Below the pieces are notes generated by a model that ran no database searches, was not told the origin of the DNA, and was given only the letters and a program-made list of their open reading frames with translations. 64,000 bases of DNA from Fimbriimonadaceae bacterium (GTDB lineage: Bacteria; Armatimonadota; Fimbriimonadia; Fimbriimonadales; Fimbriimonadaceae), in assembly GCA_023957775.1 (NCBI GenBank), contig JAMLGR010000002.1:243602-307601 (forward strand), given 5' to 3'. This document shows, one piece after another, positions 55,412-63,634 of this stretch (positions are counted from its first letter, which is position 1; every line of letters begins with the position of its first letter). The position numbers were made by a program, and so were the translations under genes.

Positions 55412-56963
55412 ATTCGCCGCGGGCGCGCAGTTGGTCCAGCTCCTTGGAAAGCCTTGCCGCGACGTCGGGATGTTGAGCGGCGACGTTGGTGGACTCCGAC
55501 AGATCCCTCTCGAGGTCGTAGAGTTCCTCGTCCCTTGCCCGCGGGGCATTCGGCCCATTGGCCGCGGGCCGACCCGGGACATTCTTCCACTTGCCGTGGC
55601 GTATCGCGACGATGCCGGAATGCATCAGCACGTGGTCGCGGCCGGTGCGCGAGTCGCCGAGCAGAGCGGGCATTACGTTGATGCTGTCGGGCGCGTCTTC
55701 GGGGCCGAGCTTCAACCCCGCGAGGGCTGCGAAGCTGGCGCAGAAATCGACCTGGCTCACGATCGCCTCGCTGACGCCCGGCGTCACGCGGCCGGGCCAA
55801 CGCACCACGAACGGCATGCGCGTTCCGCCCTCGTAAATCGAGTATTTGCCGCCGCGAAACGGGCCCGCGGGCTTGTGGTTCCCAAGCTTCTCCACGGCGT
55901 CGTCCTTGTAACCGTCGTCGAGCACGGGCCCGTTGTCGCTGGTGAAGATGACGAGCGTGTCTTCGGAGAGGTGGAGGCGATCCAACGCGGCTAGAAGTTC
56001 CCCGACGCACGCGTCGAACTGGACGATGGCGTCCCCGCGCGGGCCCATGGTGGTCTTGCCGACGAAGCGGGCGTTCGGTACGCGCGGAACGTGGATGTCG
56101 TGCGTCGCGAAATAGAGAAAGAAGGGCTTGTCCTTGTGGCTCTCGATGAACTCGACCCCTTTGCGCGTGAAGGTGTCGGCCATGTCCTCGTCCTTCCAAA
56201 GCGCGGCCTTCCCGCCCTTCATGTAGCCGATGCGGCCGATGCCGTTGACGACGGCCATGTTGTGGCCCTCGCTCCAGTCCATTTTGAGCTGGTCGCGCTC
56301 GCTCACCCCGTTCGGCTCGCCCGGGTAGGGCGTCTTGCCGTAGCTGACCTCGATGGGATCGGACGCCTCGAGCCCGACGATCCTCTGGTTCTCGATGAAC
56401 ACGCACGGCACGCGATCGCCCGTGGCCGCCATGATGAACGAGTACTCGAACCCCACTTCGCGCGGCCCGGGTTTGATCTCGGCGTTCCAGTCGAGCTCCT
56501 CCTTGCCGGCGCCCAAGCCGAGGTGCCACTTGCCGACGATGCCGGTGGCGTAACCGGCCTTCTTCAGGATCGACGGCAGGGTCGCGCGGTCGGTGGGGAT
56601 GATCAGCTTCGCGTCGCCCGGCAACACGCCCGTACCCTTCTGGCGAAACGCGTACTCGCCGGTGAGCATGGAGAAACGTGAAGGCGTGCACGTGGACGAC
56701 GAACAGTAGCCGTTGTTGAACCGGAGCCCTTCGGTGGCGAGCCGGTCCACGTTCGGGGTCTTCACGGCGGTGGCACCGTTGAAGCCGACGTCGCCGTAGC
56801 CGAGGTCGTCGGCGTAGATCAGCAGGATGTTGGGCCGGTTCTTGGTCTGCACCGCGGGTCGTCCGAGCGGGGCGGCGTGCGCCCCCAACCAGAGAGCGTC
56901 AGCTGCCTGGAGGTTGAGCGGCACGGTGAGGGCGGCGGCCAAGAGGAGGGGGACGCGTTTCAT
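55410..56963 (-). CDS. Secreted arylsulfatase-type sulfatase
   Basis: The 517-residue protein has a signal peptide (cut near residue 20), metal ligands in NILLIYADDLGYGD (D52, D53), the formylglycine site CTPSR (C92, Cys-type C-X-P-S-R), GKWHLG near 155, and FTSDNGP near 335. It hydrolyses sulfate esters, probably of sulfated polysaccharides, and needs a formylglycine-generating enzyme, which is not in the window. No Shine-Dalgarno is evident. It neighbours a glycoside-hydrolase-like gene and the DUF1553/DUF1501 pair. Confidence 0.94.
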   Translation of the reverse strand: MKRVPLLLAAALTVPLNLQAADALWLGAHAAPLGRPAVQTKNRPNILLIYADDLGYGDVGFNGATAVKTPNVDRLATEGLRFNNGYCSSSTCTPSRFSMLTGEYAFRQKGTGVLPGDAKLIIPTDRATLPSILKKAGYATGIVGKWHLGLGAGKEELDWNAEIKPGPREVGFEYSFIMAATGDRVPCVFIENQRIVGLEASDPIEVSYGKTPYPGEPNGVSERDQLKMDWSEGHNMAVVNGIGRIGYMKGGKAALWKDEDMADTFTRKGVEFIESHKDKPFFLYFATHDIHVPRVPNARFVGKTTMGPRGDAIVQFDACVGELLAALDRLHLSEDTLVIFTSDNGPVLDDGYKDDAVEKLGNHKPAGPFRGGKYSIYEGGTRMPFVVRWPGRVTPGVSEAIVSQVDFCASFAALAGLKLGPEDAPDSINVMPALLGDSRTGRDHVLMHSGIVAIRHGKWKNVPGRPAANGPNAPRARDEELYDLERDLSESTNVAAQHPDVAARLSKELDQLRARGE

Positions 56964-56992
56964 GACGGCTGGTCCTATTTAAGCCGATTCGT

Positions 56993-57841
56993 TCAAGCCC
57001 GAAGGACAAGGACGTTGTTCGGGGTCGCCACCACCTGATAGTGGGAGACGCTTCCGAGTCGGAAGCGATCCCAGAAACCATGCCCGCGTGCACCCATGAC
57101 GAGGAGGTCAGCCTCCGTCTCCTTCATCGCAGCCTCGATCGCCTCGTTCGGATGCCCCGCGACGAGCCGGTGCTCGCAGGCGATGCCCTCCGCGCGAAGT
57201 CGGTCGCACCAATCGGCATTGCGCGCTTCGAAATCGGCTTCGATGCCCGCCAACTGCGGATCAACATCGGAAACAGCCTGCCTTGCCGTCACGAGGGTGG
57301 CTCGGCGGATTCCCCGCGCCTTCCACCCAAGGAACCGGTCGAAGCAGGCGTTGCCATACGCGGAGTGGTCGACCGCAAACACCGCGGCCAGGCCCTCTTC
57401 GGAGCGGGGAGGGCTCTTCGCGACGAGGATGGATTGCTCGGCGCTCGCCGTCAAGGCCTTCGTGACGCTCCCAAAGAAGAGCGCCCCCCAAGCTCCCTTC
57501 CGCGCCGATCCAACCGCGATGAGGTCGGCAGCCAAACCGCTGGCGCAATCGATCAGGGACCTGGCGGGATCCCCTTTTCGAAGTTCCTTGCTCAGGCGAT
57601 ATCCGGATCCCGCCAGCAGGTCCTCAGCCTTGAGGAGTTCCGCTTCGCCCTGCCGTTCGTGCTCCGCAAGCATGACGCTCAACGGGTGGGTCGGCCCGAG
57701 TTCGGGAAACGACTTGTCCGGCAGGACGGACTCGATCACGTGCATCAAGCGCACCTCGGCGGAGGCCAGGCGGAGCCGCTCGAGGAAGGCGAGTGCGAAC
57801 GGGTAGTACTCGAAGTCGATTCCGGCGACGATTTTGATCAT
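56993..57841 (-). CDS. Tandem-domain universal stress protein (UspA family)
   Basis: The 282-residue protein has two Usp domains (~1-140 and ~150-282). The second carries the ATP-binding motif MGARGHGFWDRFRLGSVSHY near 252-271 (G-2X-G-9X-G-S); the first has GSARKGAWGALFFGSVT, a similar form. ATG 57841 is chosen because GGGAG lies about seven bases upstream. It follows terC by 15 bases, so it is likely the last gene of the manganese-riboswitch operon. Confidence 0.9.
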   Translation of the reverse strand: MIKIVAGIDFEYYPFALAFLERLRLASAEVRLMHVIESVLPDKSFPELGPTHPLSVMLAEHERQGEAELLKAEDLLAGSGYRLSKELRKGDPARSLIDCASGLAADLIAVGSARKGAWGALFFGSVTKALTASAEQSILVAKSPPRSEEGLAAVFAVDHSAYGNACFDRFLGWKARGIRRATLVTARQAVSDVDPQLAGIEADFEARNADWCDRLRAEGIACEHRLVAGHPNEAIEAAMKETEADLLVMGARGHGFWDRFRLGSVSHYQVVATPNNVLVLRA

Positions 57842-57856
57842 GGGTTTCTCCCTCAT

Positions 57857-58858
57857 TCAGGATCTTTGGGGTTCGGGCGTTGACGAGCTGGGCGGACGAA
57901 GAATGGACACAAGCACGGCGAGCCCAAGCGTGACGAGGATGACCACCAACGAGAGCCAGACCGGGAACTTGGGGAGTTCCGGCCAGACGTCCTTTTCGAA
58001 GTACCCGTAGAGCATCTTTCCTCCGACGAACATCAGGACAGCGGCCAAGCCGTAGTGCAGGTAGTGGAACATCTGCATCAGACCCGCGAGGGCGAAGAAC
58101 AGGGAGCGCAGGCCGAGGATCGCAAAGACGTTGGACGTAAACACGATGAACGGCTCGCTGGTGATCGCAAAGATCGCCGGGACCGAATCGACGGCGAACA
58201 CGATGTCCGTGAACTCGACGACGAGGAGCGCCACGAAGAGGGGTGTCGCCCAGAGCCGCCCGTCGATCCGGGTGAAGAACTTCTGGCCGTGATATTCAGG
58301 GGTCACGGGAACGATCTTGCGAAAGAGGGTGAGCACGGGGTTCTTGCCCGGATCCATCTTCTTCCCGTGCGAACGGACCATCTTGATGCCCGTGAAGACC
58401 AGGAAGGCGCCGAACAGGATCATCGACCAGTGGAACCGCTCCAAGACGACCGCGCCCAGGGCGATGAAGATCATGCGGAACGCGAGGGCTCCGACGATGC
58501 CCCAAAAGAGGACGCGGTGTTGGTATTGCGGCGGCACTTGGAAGTAGGCGAACACCAGCAAGAAGACAAACAGGTTGTCCACGCTGAGCGCCCACTCGAC
58601 CAGGTATCCGGCGATGAACGCGAGGCCCGCATCCGAGTTCGAGTAGGTGCTGCCCGGCCGGATCTCCTGCCACTGGGTGAAGATGAGGGCGCCGAAAGCC
58701 AGGGCCAGTCCCATCCAGACTGCGGACCAGACCAGCGCCTCTTTCATGCCGACGACGTGCGCCTTTCGGTGGAACACGCCCAGGTCGAGGGCCAGGACGA
58801 CCAAGACAAATCCGAGGAACGCCCCCCAAATCCACACGGGAATGCCGGCTAGTTCCAT
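57857..58858 (-). CDS. TerC/Alx-family membrane protein, probable Mn2+ exporter
   Basis: The 333-residue protein has about nine membrane helices and typical TerC blocks: LDLGVFHRKAHVVGMKEA, EWALSVDNLFVFLL and EFTDIVFAVDSVPAIFAI, with conserved acidic residues in the membrane. Several TerC/Alx/MeeF members export manganese. The operon is preceded by a yybP-ykoY Mn2+ riboswitch, which strongly supports that role here. CGAGG lies about eight bases before the ATG; it begins 12 bases after the zinc-ribbon gene. Confidence 0.95.
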   Translation of the reverse strand: MELAGIPVWIWGAFLGFVLVVLALDLGVFHRKAHVVGMKEALVWSAVWMGLALAFGALIFTQWQEIRPGSTYSNSDAGLAFIAGYLVEWALSVDNLFVFLLVFAYFQVPPQYQHRVLFWGIVGALAFRMIFIALGAVVLERFHWSMILFGAFLVFTGIKMVRSHGKKMDPGKNPVLTLFRKIVPVTPEYHGQKFFTRIDGRLWATPLFVALLVVEFTDIVFAVDSVPAIFAITSEPFIVFTSNVFAILGLRSLFFALAGLMQMFHYLHYGLAAVLMFVGGKMLYGYFEKDVWPELPKFPVWLSLVVILVTLGLAVLVSILRPPSSSTPEPQRS

Positions 58859-58870
58859 GGCGTGGCCTCG

Positions 58871-59158
58871 TTAGAAGTCAAAGAGTTCACCCAGGAAGCC
58901 TCCGCGCTTCTTCCGGCGGCCGCGGTCTTCGTAGCGATCGTCGTCGTCATCGTCGTCGTCTTGATCACGAACGCGTCCGCGCGGCGGGCGCTCCGAGAAC
59001 CGATCGGCAGAGGGGGTGGCCAGGGGCGTTCGCTCGATGATCTTGTCGAGTTCGCCACGGTCGAGCCACACCCCGCGGCAAGCGGAGCAGTAGTCGATCT
59101 CGACTCCGGCTCGATCCGCCATCGTGAGTTCGATGACCTCGCATTTTGGACACTTCAT
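58871..59158 (-). CDS. Zinc-ribbon (zf-TFIIB-like) protein
   Basis: The 95-residue protein has MKCPKCEVIELTMADRAGVE followed by CSACRGVWLDRGELDKII, a TFIIB-type zinc ribbon with two CXXC pairs, then a linker and an acidic run of eight Asp and a basic tail (RGRRKKRGGFLGELFDF). GGAGG lies eight bases before ATG 59158. It is the first gene after the manganese riboswitch, ahead of terC. Function unknown; the Asp run could bind metal. Confidence 0.88.
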   Translation of the reverse strand: MKCPKCEVIELTMADRAGVEIDYCSACRGVWLDRGELDKIIERTPLATPSADRFSERPPRGRVRDQDDDDDDDDRYEDRGRRKKRGGFLGELFDF

Positions 59159-59202
59159 CTTTGTTACCTCCATCGCAACCGTCGCGGGCGATGGAAGGCA
59201 AC

Positions 59203-59237
59203 AAAAAGACCTTCACTCGCGTCGCGGTGAAGGTCTT
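59203..59237 (-). terminator. Intrinsic terminator forming the riboswitch expression platform
   Basis: AAGACCTTCAC (59237-59227) pairs perfectly with GTGAAGGTCTT (59216-59206), followed by a run of five U in RNA (59207-59203, partly in the stem). The 5' arm includes the 3' strand of the aptamer P1 helix, so metal-bound aptamer and terminator are mutually exclusive. Confidence 0.9.
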
Positions 59238-59313
59238 GCGATTTCTGGCTGATCCGGCTCTTTCGAGCGTCTTGACGAATCCGCCTCTGCTTGCGCAGTC
59301 GCTACTCCCCTTC
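59229..59313 (-). ncRNA. yybP-ykoY manganese riboswitch aptamer
   Basis: Read on the minus strand the segment starts GAAGGGGAGTAGCG, has a GC hairpin (CTGC-GCAA-GCAG), then TCGTCAA, a second hairpin (GCTC-GAAA-GAGC), CCGG, and ends GCAAGACCTTC. These are the conserved elements of yybP-ykoY aptamers in the right order, and GAAGG closes with CCTTC as P1. Known members sense Mn2+. The P1 3' strand is shared with the terminator arm, so Mn2+ should turn the downstream zinc-ribbon/terC/usp operon on. Confidence 0.93.
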
Positions 59314-59328
59314 GGGGGTTACGGGCCC

Positions 59329-59334
59329 ATTCTA
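59329..59334 (-). promoter_or_regulatory. -10 box for the riboswitch transcript
   Basis: TAGAAT (minus strand, 59334-59329) would start RNA near 59322, just before the aptamer. No good -35 box is visible. The ~290 bases from here to the kdp genes hold two CTTGAGGA repeats (59399, 59442) and no ORF I believe in. Confidence 0.45.
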
Positions 59335-59622
59335 CGCCATGCGCGCGCCGAACGTTGCGCGGATCCAGTCTGAACCAACTCTTCTCGAACCGGGAACTCT
59401 TGAGGATTTCCTGAGCCGCTCGGTTCGTTTCTTGAACCGCCCTTGAGGAACGCGCTCGGCATAGTGGTTTCGTGAAGATCCGAAATCCGATCCTTTTCGC
59501 GTGCCTTTTGGCAGCGGCGGTGGTGAAGTTCTGAACGGTCGAGACCGTATTGACCAAATCTTGAGATGCATCCCCGGGGCATTGAAACGCCATTGACCTC
59601 TCCGTCCACCACCATTCATGAC

Positions 59623-59715
59623 ATGGACATCGCAGCTCTTGGAGTCATCCTTGGCCTCACCATCGCCACGTTCGGGTTGATCCGACTGTGCGAGAGGCTG
59701 GAGGCGAGCGAATGA
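59623..59715 (+). CDS. 30-residue membrane protein at the head of the kdp operon
   Basis: A 30-codon ORF encodes one hydrophobic helix (LGVILGLTIATFGLIRL) and ends with CERLEASE. Its TGA overlaps the ATG of kdpF (ATGA), so the two are coupled. Short single-helix ORFs ending RxCERL are, from memory, found next to kdpF in other phyla. It may be an accessory peptide of the Kdp complex. No clear Shine-Dalgarno is seen. Confidence 0.65.
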   Translation: MDIAALGVILGLTIATFGLIRLCERLEASE

Positions 59716-59801
59716 CGACGCTCTACTGGATCGGCGGCCTGATCGCGCTCGCGCTCTTGATCTATCTCGGCGCGGCGCTGCTGCGCCCGGAGAAGTTCTG
59801 A
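59712..59801 (+). CDS. kdpF: KdpF, small subunit of the potassium-transporting ATPase
   Basis: The 29-residue peptide is one membrane helix ending in the family signature YLGAALLRPEKF. It overlaps the preceding 30-residue ORF by four bases and ends one base before kdpA. KdpF stabilises the KdpABC complex. Confidence 0.92.
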   Translation: MTTLYWIGGLIALALLIYLGAALLRPEKF

Positions 59802-59802
59802 C

Positions 59803-61545
59803 ATGGCCATGCGCGACTGGATTCAAACCGGCATCTACCTTCTGGTCCTGCTCCTTTGCGTGAAACCTCTTGGCATTTACATGGCCAAGGTGCTGGAAGG
59901 GGATCGGACCTTTATGAGCACCGTCTTGGGATGGCTTGAAAGGCTGGCCTACAAGGTCGGCGGCGTGGACCCGCAGGAGGAGATGAACTGGAAGCGATAC
60001 GCGGCCAACGTCATTGCCTTCAGCGCCGTCGGCTTCCTCGCGGTCTATCTGCTTCAGCGGCTGCAAGTCTCGTTGCCCCTCAACCCGGCCGGAATGGGCC
60101 CCGTCAGCCCAGATTCCTCTCTCAACACCGCCTCGAGCTTCGCGACAAACACCAACTGGCAGGGCTACGGCGGGGAATCGACGATGAGCTATCTCACTCA
60201 GATGCTCGGGCTCACAGTTCAGAACTTCGTGAGCGCCGCCGCTGGGATCGCCGTTTTGGCCGCGCTCATCCGGGGGCTCCGCAACAAGGAAGCGAGCGGC
60301 ATCGGCAACTTCTGGACCGACCTCGCCCGGTCGACGGTCTACATCCTCATCCCGCTATCCGTTGTTTTCAGTCTCGTGTTCGTGAGTCAGGGCGTCGTCC
60401 AGAGCTTCCATCAATATGAAAGGGCAACCCTGGTCCAAGCCACGAAGGATGCCGACGGCAATGCGGTCGTCGAGCAGACCATCGCCCTCGGACCGGCCGC
60501 TTCGCAGGTCGCCATCAAGCAGCTCGGCACCAACGGTGGCGGGTTCTTCAACGTCAATTCGGCGCACCCGCTGGAAAACCCGACCCCGATCAGCAACTTC
60601 TTCGAGTGCCTCGCCATCCTCCTGATTCCCGCCGCGCTCTGCTACACGTTCGGTTTGATGGTCGGCCAGCGGCGCCAGGGCTGGGCAGTGCTCGCGGCGA
60701 TGCTGTTGCTCTATGTCGCCTGCCTTGTGCCAACTGTGACGGCGGAGCAGTCAGGCAATCCGGCCTTCGCCTCGATGGGCCTGGATTCCACTGCCAACTG
60801 GGAAGGAAAGGAGGCCCGATTCGGGATCGGCAACTCTGCGCTCTGGGCGACCTCAACCACCGCTGCCAGCAACGGATCGGTCAACTCGATGCACGACTCT
60901 TTCACCCCTCTCGGCGGACTGTTCCCGATGGTGCTCATGCAACTCGGGGAGGTGGTCTTCGGCGGCGTCGGCTCGGGGCTCCACGGCATGCTCGTCTTCG
61001 CCATCGTCGCAGTGTTCATCGCCGGGCTGATGGTCGGGCGCACGCCGGAATACTTGGGAAAAAAGATCGAGGCCTATGAAATGAAGATGGCCTCGCTGGT
61101 GATCCTGATCCCATGCGCGGTGGTGCTGCTCTGCGCGGCGACCGCCCTGGTCTGGCCTTCGGCCGATCCCGGAGTTTCTCAAGGCGTCAAGGGCATGGCC
61201 AACCCGGCCGCCCACGGCTTCTCCGAAGTCCTTTACGCCTACTCAAGCATGGGCAACAACAACGGGTCGGCGTTCGCGGGCTACGGCGCGAACGTGCCTT
61301 TCCATAACTTCCTGGGAGCGGCCGCCATGTGGGTCTCGCGGTTCTGGCTGATGGTCCCGGTGCTGGCCATTGCGGGATCGTTGGCGAGAAAGCGCATCGT
61401 CCCCACCGGCCCCGGCACGCTCCCCACTCACACGCCGCTTTTCGTCGCCCTGCTCTGCGCGGTCGTGCTGATCGTCGGCGCGCTGACCTTCATTCCAGCG
61501 CTCGGCCTTGGCCCGATCGTCGAGCACCTCCAGATGAACCGATAA
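59803..61545 (+). CDS. kdpA: Potassium-transporting ATPase subunit A
   Basis: The 580-residue membrane protein has about ten helices and the repeated selectivity-filter-like blocks of KdpA, including TNTNWQGYGGESTMSY, GTNGGGFFNVNSAHPLENP, GGLFPMVLMQLGEVVFGGVGSG and YAYSSMGNNNGSAFAGY. It forms the K+ entry path of the high-affinity Kdp pump. GGAG lies ten bases before the ATG. It is followed by kdpB after three bases. Confidence 0.97.
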   Translation: MAMRDWIQTGIYLLVLLLCVKPLGIYMAKVLEGDRTFMSTVLGWLERLAYKVGGVDPQEEMNWKRYAANVIAFSAVGFLAVYLLQRLQVSLPLNPAGMGPVSPDSSLNTASSFATNTNWQGYGGESTMSYLTQMLGLTVQNFVSAAAGIAVLAALIRGLRNKEASGIGNFWTDLARSTVYILIPLSVVFSLVFVSQGVVQSFHQYERATLVQATKDADGNAVVEQTIALGPAASQVAIKQLGTNGGGFFNVNSAHPLENPTPISNFFECLAILLIPAALCYTFGLMVGQRRQGWAVLAAMLLLYVACLVPTVTAEQSGNPAFASMGLDSTANWEGKEARFGIGNSALWATSTTAASNGSVNSMHDSFTPLGGLFPMVLMQLGEVVFGGVGSGLHGMLVFAIVAVFIAGLMVGRTPEYLGKKIEAYEMKMASLVILIPCAVVLLCAATALVWPSADPGVSQGVKGMANPAAHGFSEVLYAYSSMGNNNGSAFAGYGANVPFHNFLGAAAMWVSRFWLMVPVLAIAGSLARKRIVPTGPGTLPTHTPLFVALLCAVVLIVGALTFIPALGLGPIVEHLQMNR

Positions 61546-61548
61546 GCC

Positions 61549-63630
61549 ATGTCAAGCCACAAGCCTCAACCCCTTTTCGAAGGTTCGCTCCTCAGCCGGG
61601 CGGCGCTGGACTCTCTGCGCAAGCTCGACCCGAGGATGCAGATCAAGAACCCCGTCATGTTCGTCGTCTGGGTGGGGTCCGTTTTGACGACCGGACTCTG
61701 GATTCATGCTCTCGTCGGAGACGGAGAAGCCGCCCCGGGGTTCATCCTCGCGATCGCACTGTGGCTTTGGTTCACCGTGCTCTTCGCCAACTTCGCCGAA
61801 GCGATGGCGGAGGGTCGGGGCAAGGCCCAGGCCGACTCGCTGAGGAAAGCCAAGAAGGACGTGCCCGCGACGCGGCTTCTGAATGCAAGCGACGCCTCTT
61901 GGGACAAAACGAAGTTCGAAGTCGTGTCCGCATCCGCGCTTCGAAAGGGCGACTTGGTGCTGGTCGAGGCCGGGCAGTTCATTCCGGGGGACGGCGACAT
62001 CGTCGAAGGGGTCGCGACCGTGGACGAATCCGCCATCACCGGCGAATCCGCGCCGGTCATCCGCGAGGCGGGAGGCGACCGGAGCGCCGTCACCGGTGGC
62101 ACGCGAGTGCTCAGCGACTGGATCGTCGTGCGCATCTCGGCCAACCCCGGCGAGAGCTTTCTGGACCGGATGATCGGGATGGTCGAGGGCGCCAAGCGTC
62201 AGAAGACCCCCAACGAGATCGCGCTCAACATCCTGCTCGCGGCGATGACGATCATCTTTCTGCTCGCCTGCGCGACTCTGCTGCCGTTCTCGATCTACGC
62301 GGTGCAAAGTGAGGGCAAAGGCGCGCCGATCACGGTGACGGTGCTTGTGGCGCTGCTCGTGTGCCTGATCCCCACCACCATCGGCGGGCTGCTGAGCGCG
62401 ATCGGGATCGCAGGCATGGACCGGCTCCTTCGCAAGAACGTGATCGCGATGTCTGGCCGGGCGGTGGAGGCCGCGGGAGATGTGGACGTGCTGCTCTTGG
62501 ACAAGACCGGCACGATCACGCTCGGCAACCGGCAGGCCGTCGCGTTCATCCCGGCGCCGGGGATTTCGTCCGAGGAGATGGCGGACAAGGCGCAGCTCTC
62601 CTCGTTGGCGGATGAGACCCCCGAGGGACGCAGCATCGTGATCCTCGCCAAGGAAGACTTCGGGCTCCGGGGCCGCGCGGTGAGCGGTGAGCACTTCGTG
62701 CCGTTCACGGCGCAGACGCGGATGTCCGGTGTGGACTTGAACGGCATGATGGTTCGCAAGGGCGCCCAGGACTCGGTGAAGCGCTGGATTGAGGAACAAG
62801 GCGGACACTTCCCATCAGATGTCCAAGCGACGGTGGACGAGATCGCGAAAGCCGGTGGCACCCCGCTCGTGGTGGCCGAGCGAAACGACCGCGGCGCCAA
62901 GGTGCTGGGGACGATCCACCTCAAGGACATCGTGAAAGGCGGAATCAAGGAGCGGTTCTTCGACCTTCGCCAGATGGGCATCAAGACGGTGATGATCACC
63001 GGCGACAACCCGCTCACCGCCGCCGCCATCGCCGCCGAGGCCGGCGTCGACGACTTTCTTGCCGAAGCCACCCCCGAGCAGAAGCTCGCCTACATCCGAC
63101 AGGAACAGGCGGGCGGGCGTTTGGTAGCGATGACCGGCGACGGGACCAACGACGCTCCCGCTCTCGCCCAGGCCGACGTGGGCCTAGCCATGAACACCGG
63201 CACGCAGGCCGCGAAAGAGGCCGGCAACATGGTCGACCTCGACTCCAACCCCACCAAGCTCATCGAAGTGGTGGAGATCGGCAAGCAACTCCTCATCACG
63301 CGGGGCTCGCTAACGACCTTCTCGATCGCCAACGACATCGCGAAGTATTTCGCGATCATCCCTGCGATGTTCATCGTGACCTACCCCGAGTTGCAGGCCC
63401 TGAACTTCCTTTCGAATCCCAAGAGCGCAATCCTCGCGGCGGTCATTTTCAACGCGCTGATCATCGTGGCTCTGATTCCGCTCGCGCTGCGCGGCGTTCG
63501 GTACCGGCCGATGAACGCAGCCGCGGTCCTGCGCCGCAACCTCCTCGTCTACGGGCTCTTCGGGATCATCGTCCCCTTCCCGTTCATCTGGCTGATCGAC
63601 AAGATCCTCGTCGCACTGAGGCTCGCATAA
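61549..63630 (+). CDS. kdpB: Potassium-transporting P-type ATPase subunit B
   Basis: The 693-residue protein is the catalytic P-type ATPase: TGES in the actuator domain (~165), phosphorylation site [10 protein letters not shown] (D318), KGAQDSV nucleotide-binding loop, and [32 protein letters not shown] followed by [11 protein letters not shown], shown here as separate motifs. Conserved length and motif order leave no doubt about family. It drives K+ uptake through KdpA at low external potassium. Confidence 0.98.
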   Translation: MSSHKPQPLFEGSLLSRAALDSLRKLDPRMQIKNPVMFVVWVGSVLTTGLWIHALVGDGEAAPGFILAIALWLWFTVLFANFAEAMAEGRGKAQADSLRKAKKDVPATRLLNASDASWDKTKFEVVSASALRKGDLVLVEAGQFIPGDGDIVEGVATVDESAITGESAPVIREAGGDRSAVTGGTRVLSDWIVVRISANPGESFLDRMIGMVEGAKRQKTPNEIALNILLAAMTIIFLLACATLLPFSIYAVQSEGKGAPITVTVLVALLVCLIPTTIGGLLSAIGIAGMDRLLRKNVIAMSGRAVEAAGDVDVLLLDKTGTITLGNRQAVAFIPAPGISSEEMADKAQLSSLADETPEGRSIVILAKEDFGLRGRAVSGEHFVPFTAQTRMSGVDLNGMMVRKGAQDSVKRWIEEQGGHFPSDVQATVDEIAKAGGTPLVVAERNDRGAKVLGTIHLKDIVKGGIKERFFDLRQMGIKTVMITGDNPLTAAAIAAEAGVDDFLAEATPEQKLAYIRQEQAGGRLVAMTGDGTNDAPALAQADVGLAMNTGTQAAKEAGNMVDLDSNPTKLIEVVEIGKQLLITRGSLTTFSIANDIAKYFAIIPAMFIVTYPELQALNFLSNPKSAILAAVIFNALIIVALIPLALRGVRYRPMNAAAVLRRNLLVYGLFGIIVPFPFIWLIDKILVALRLA

Positions 63631-63634
63631 GGCA

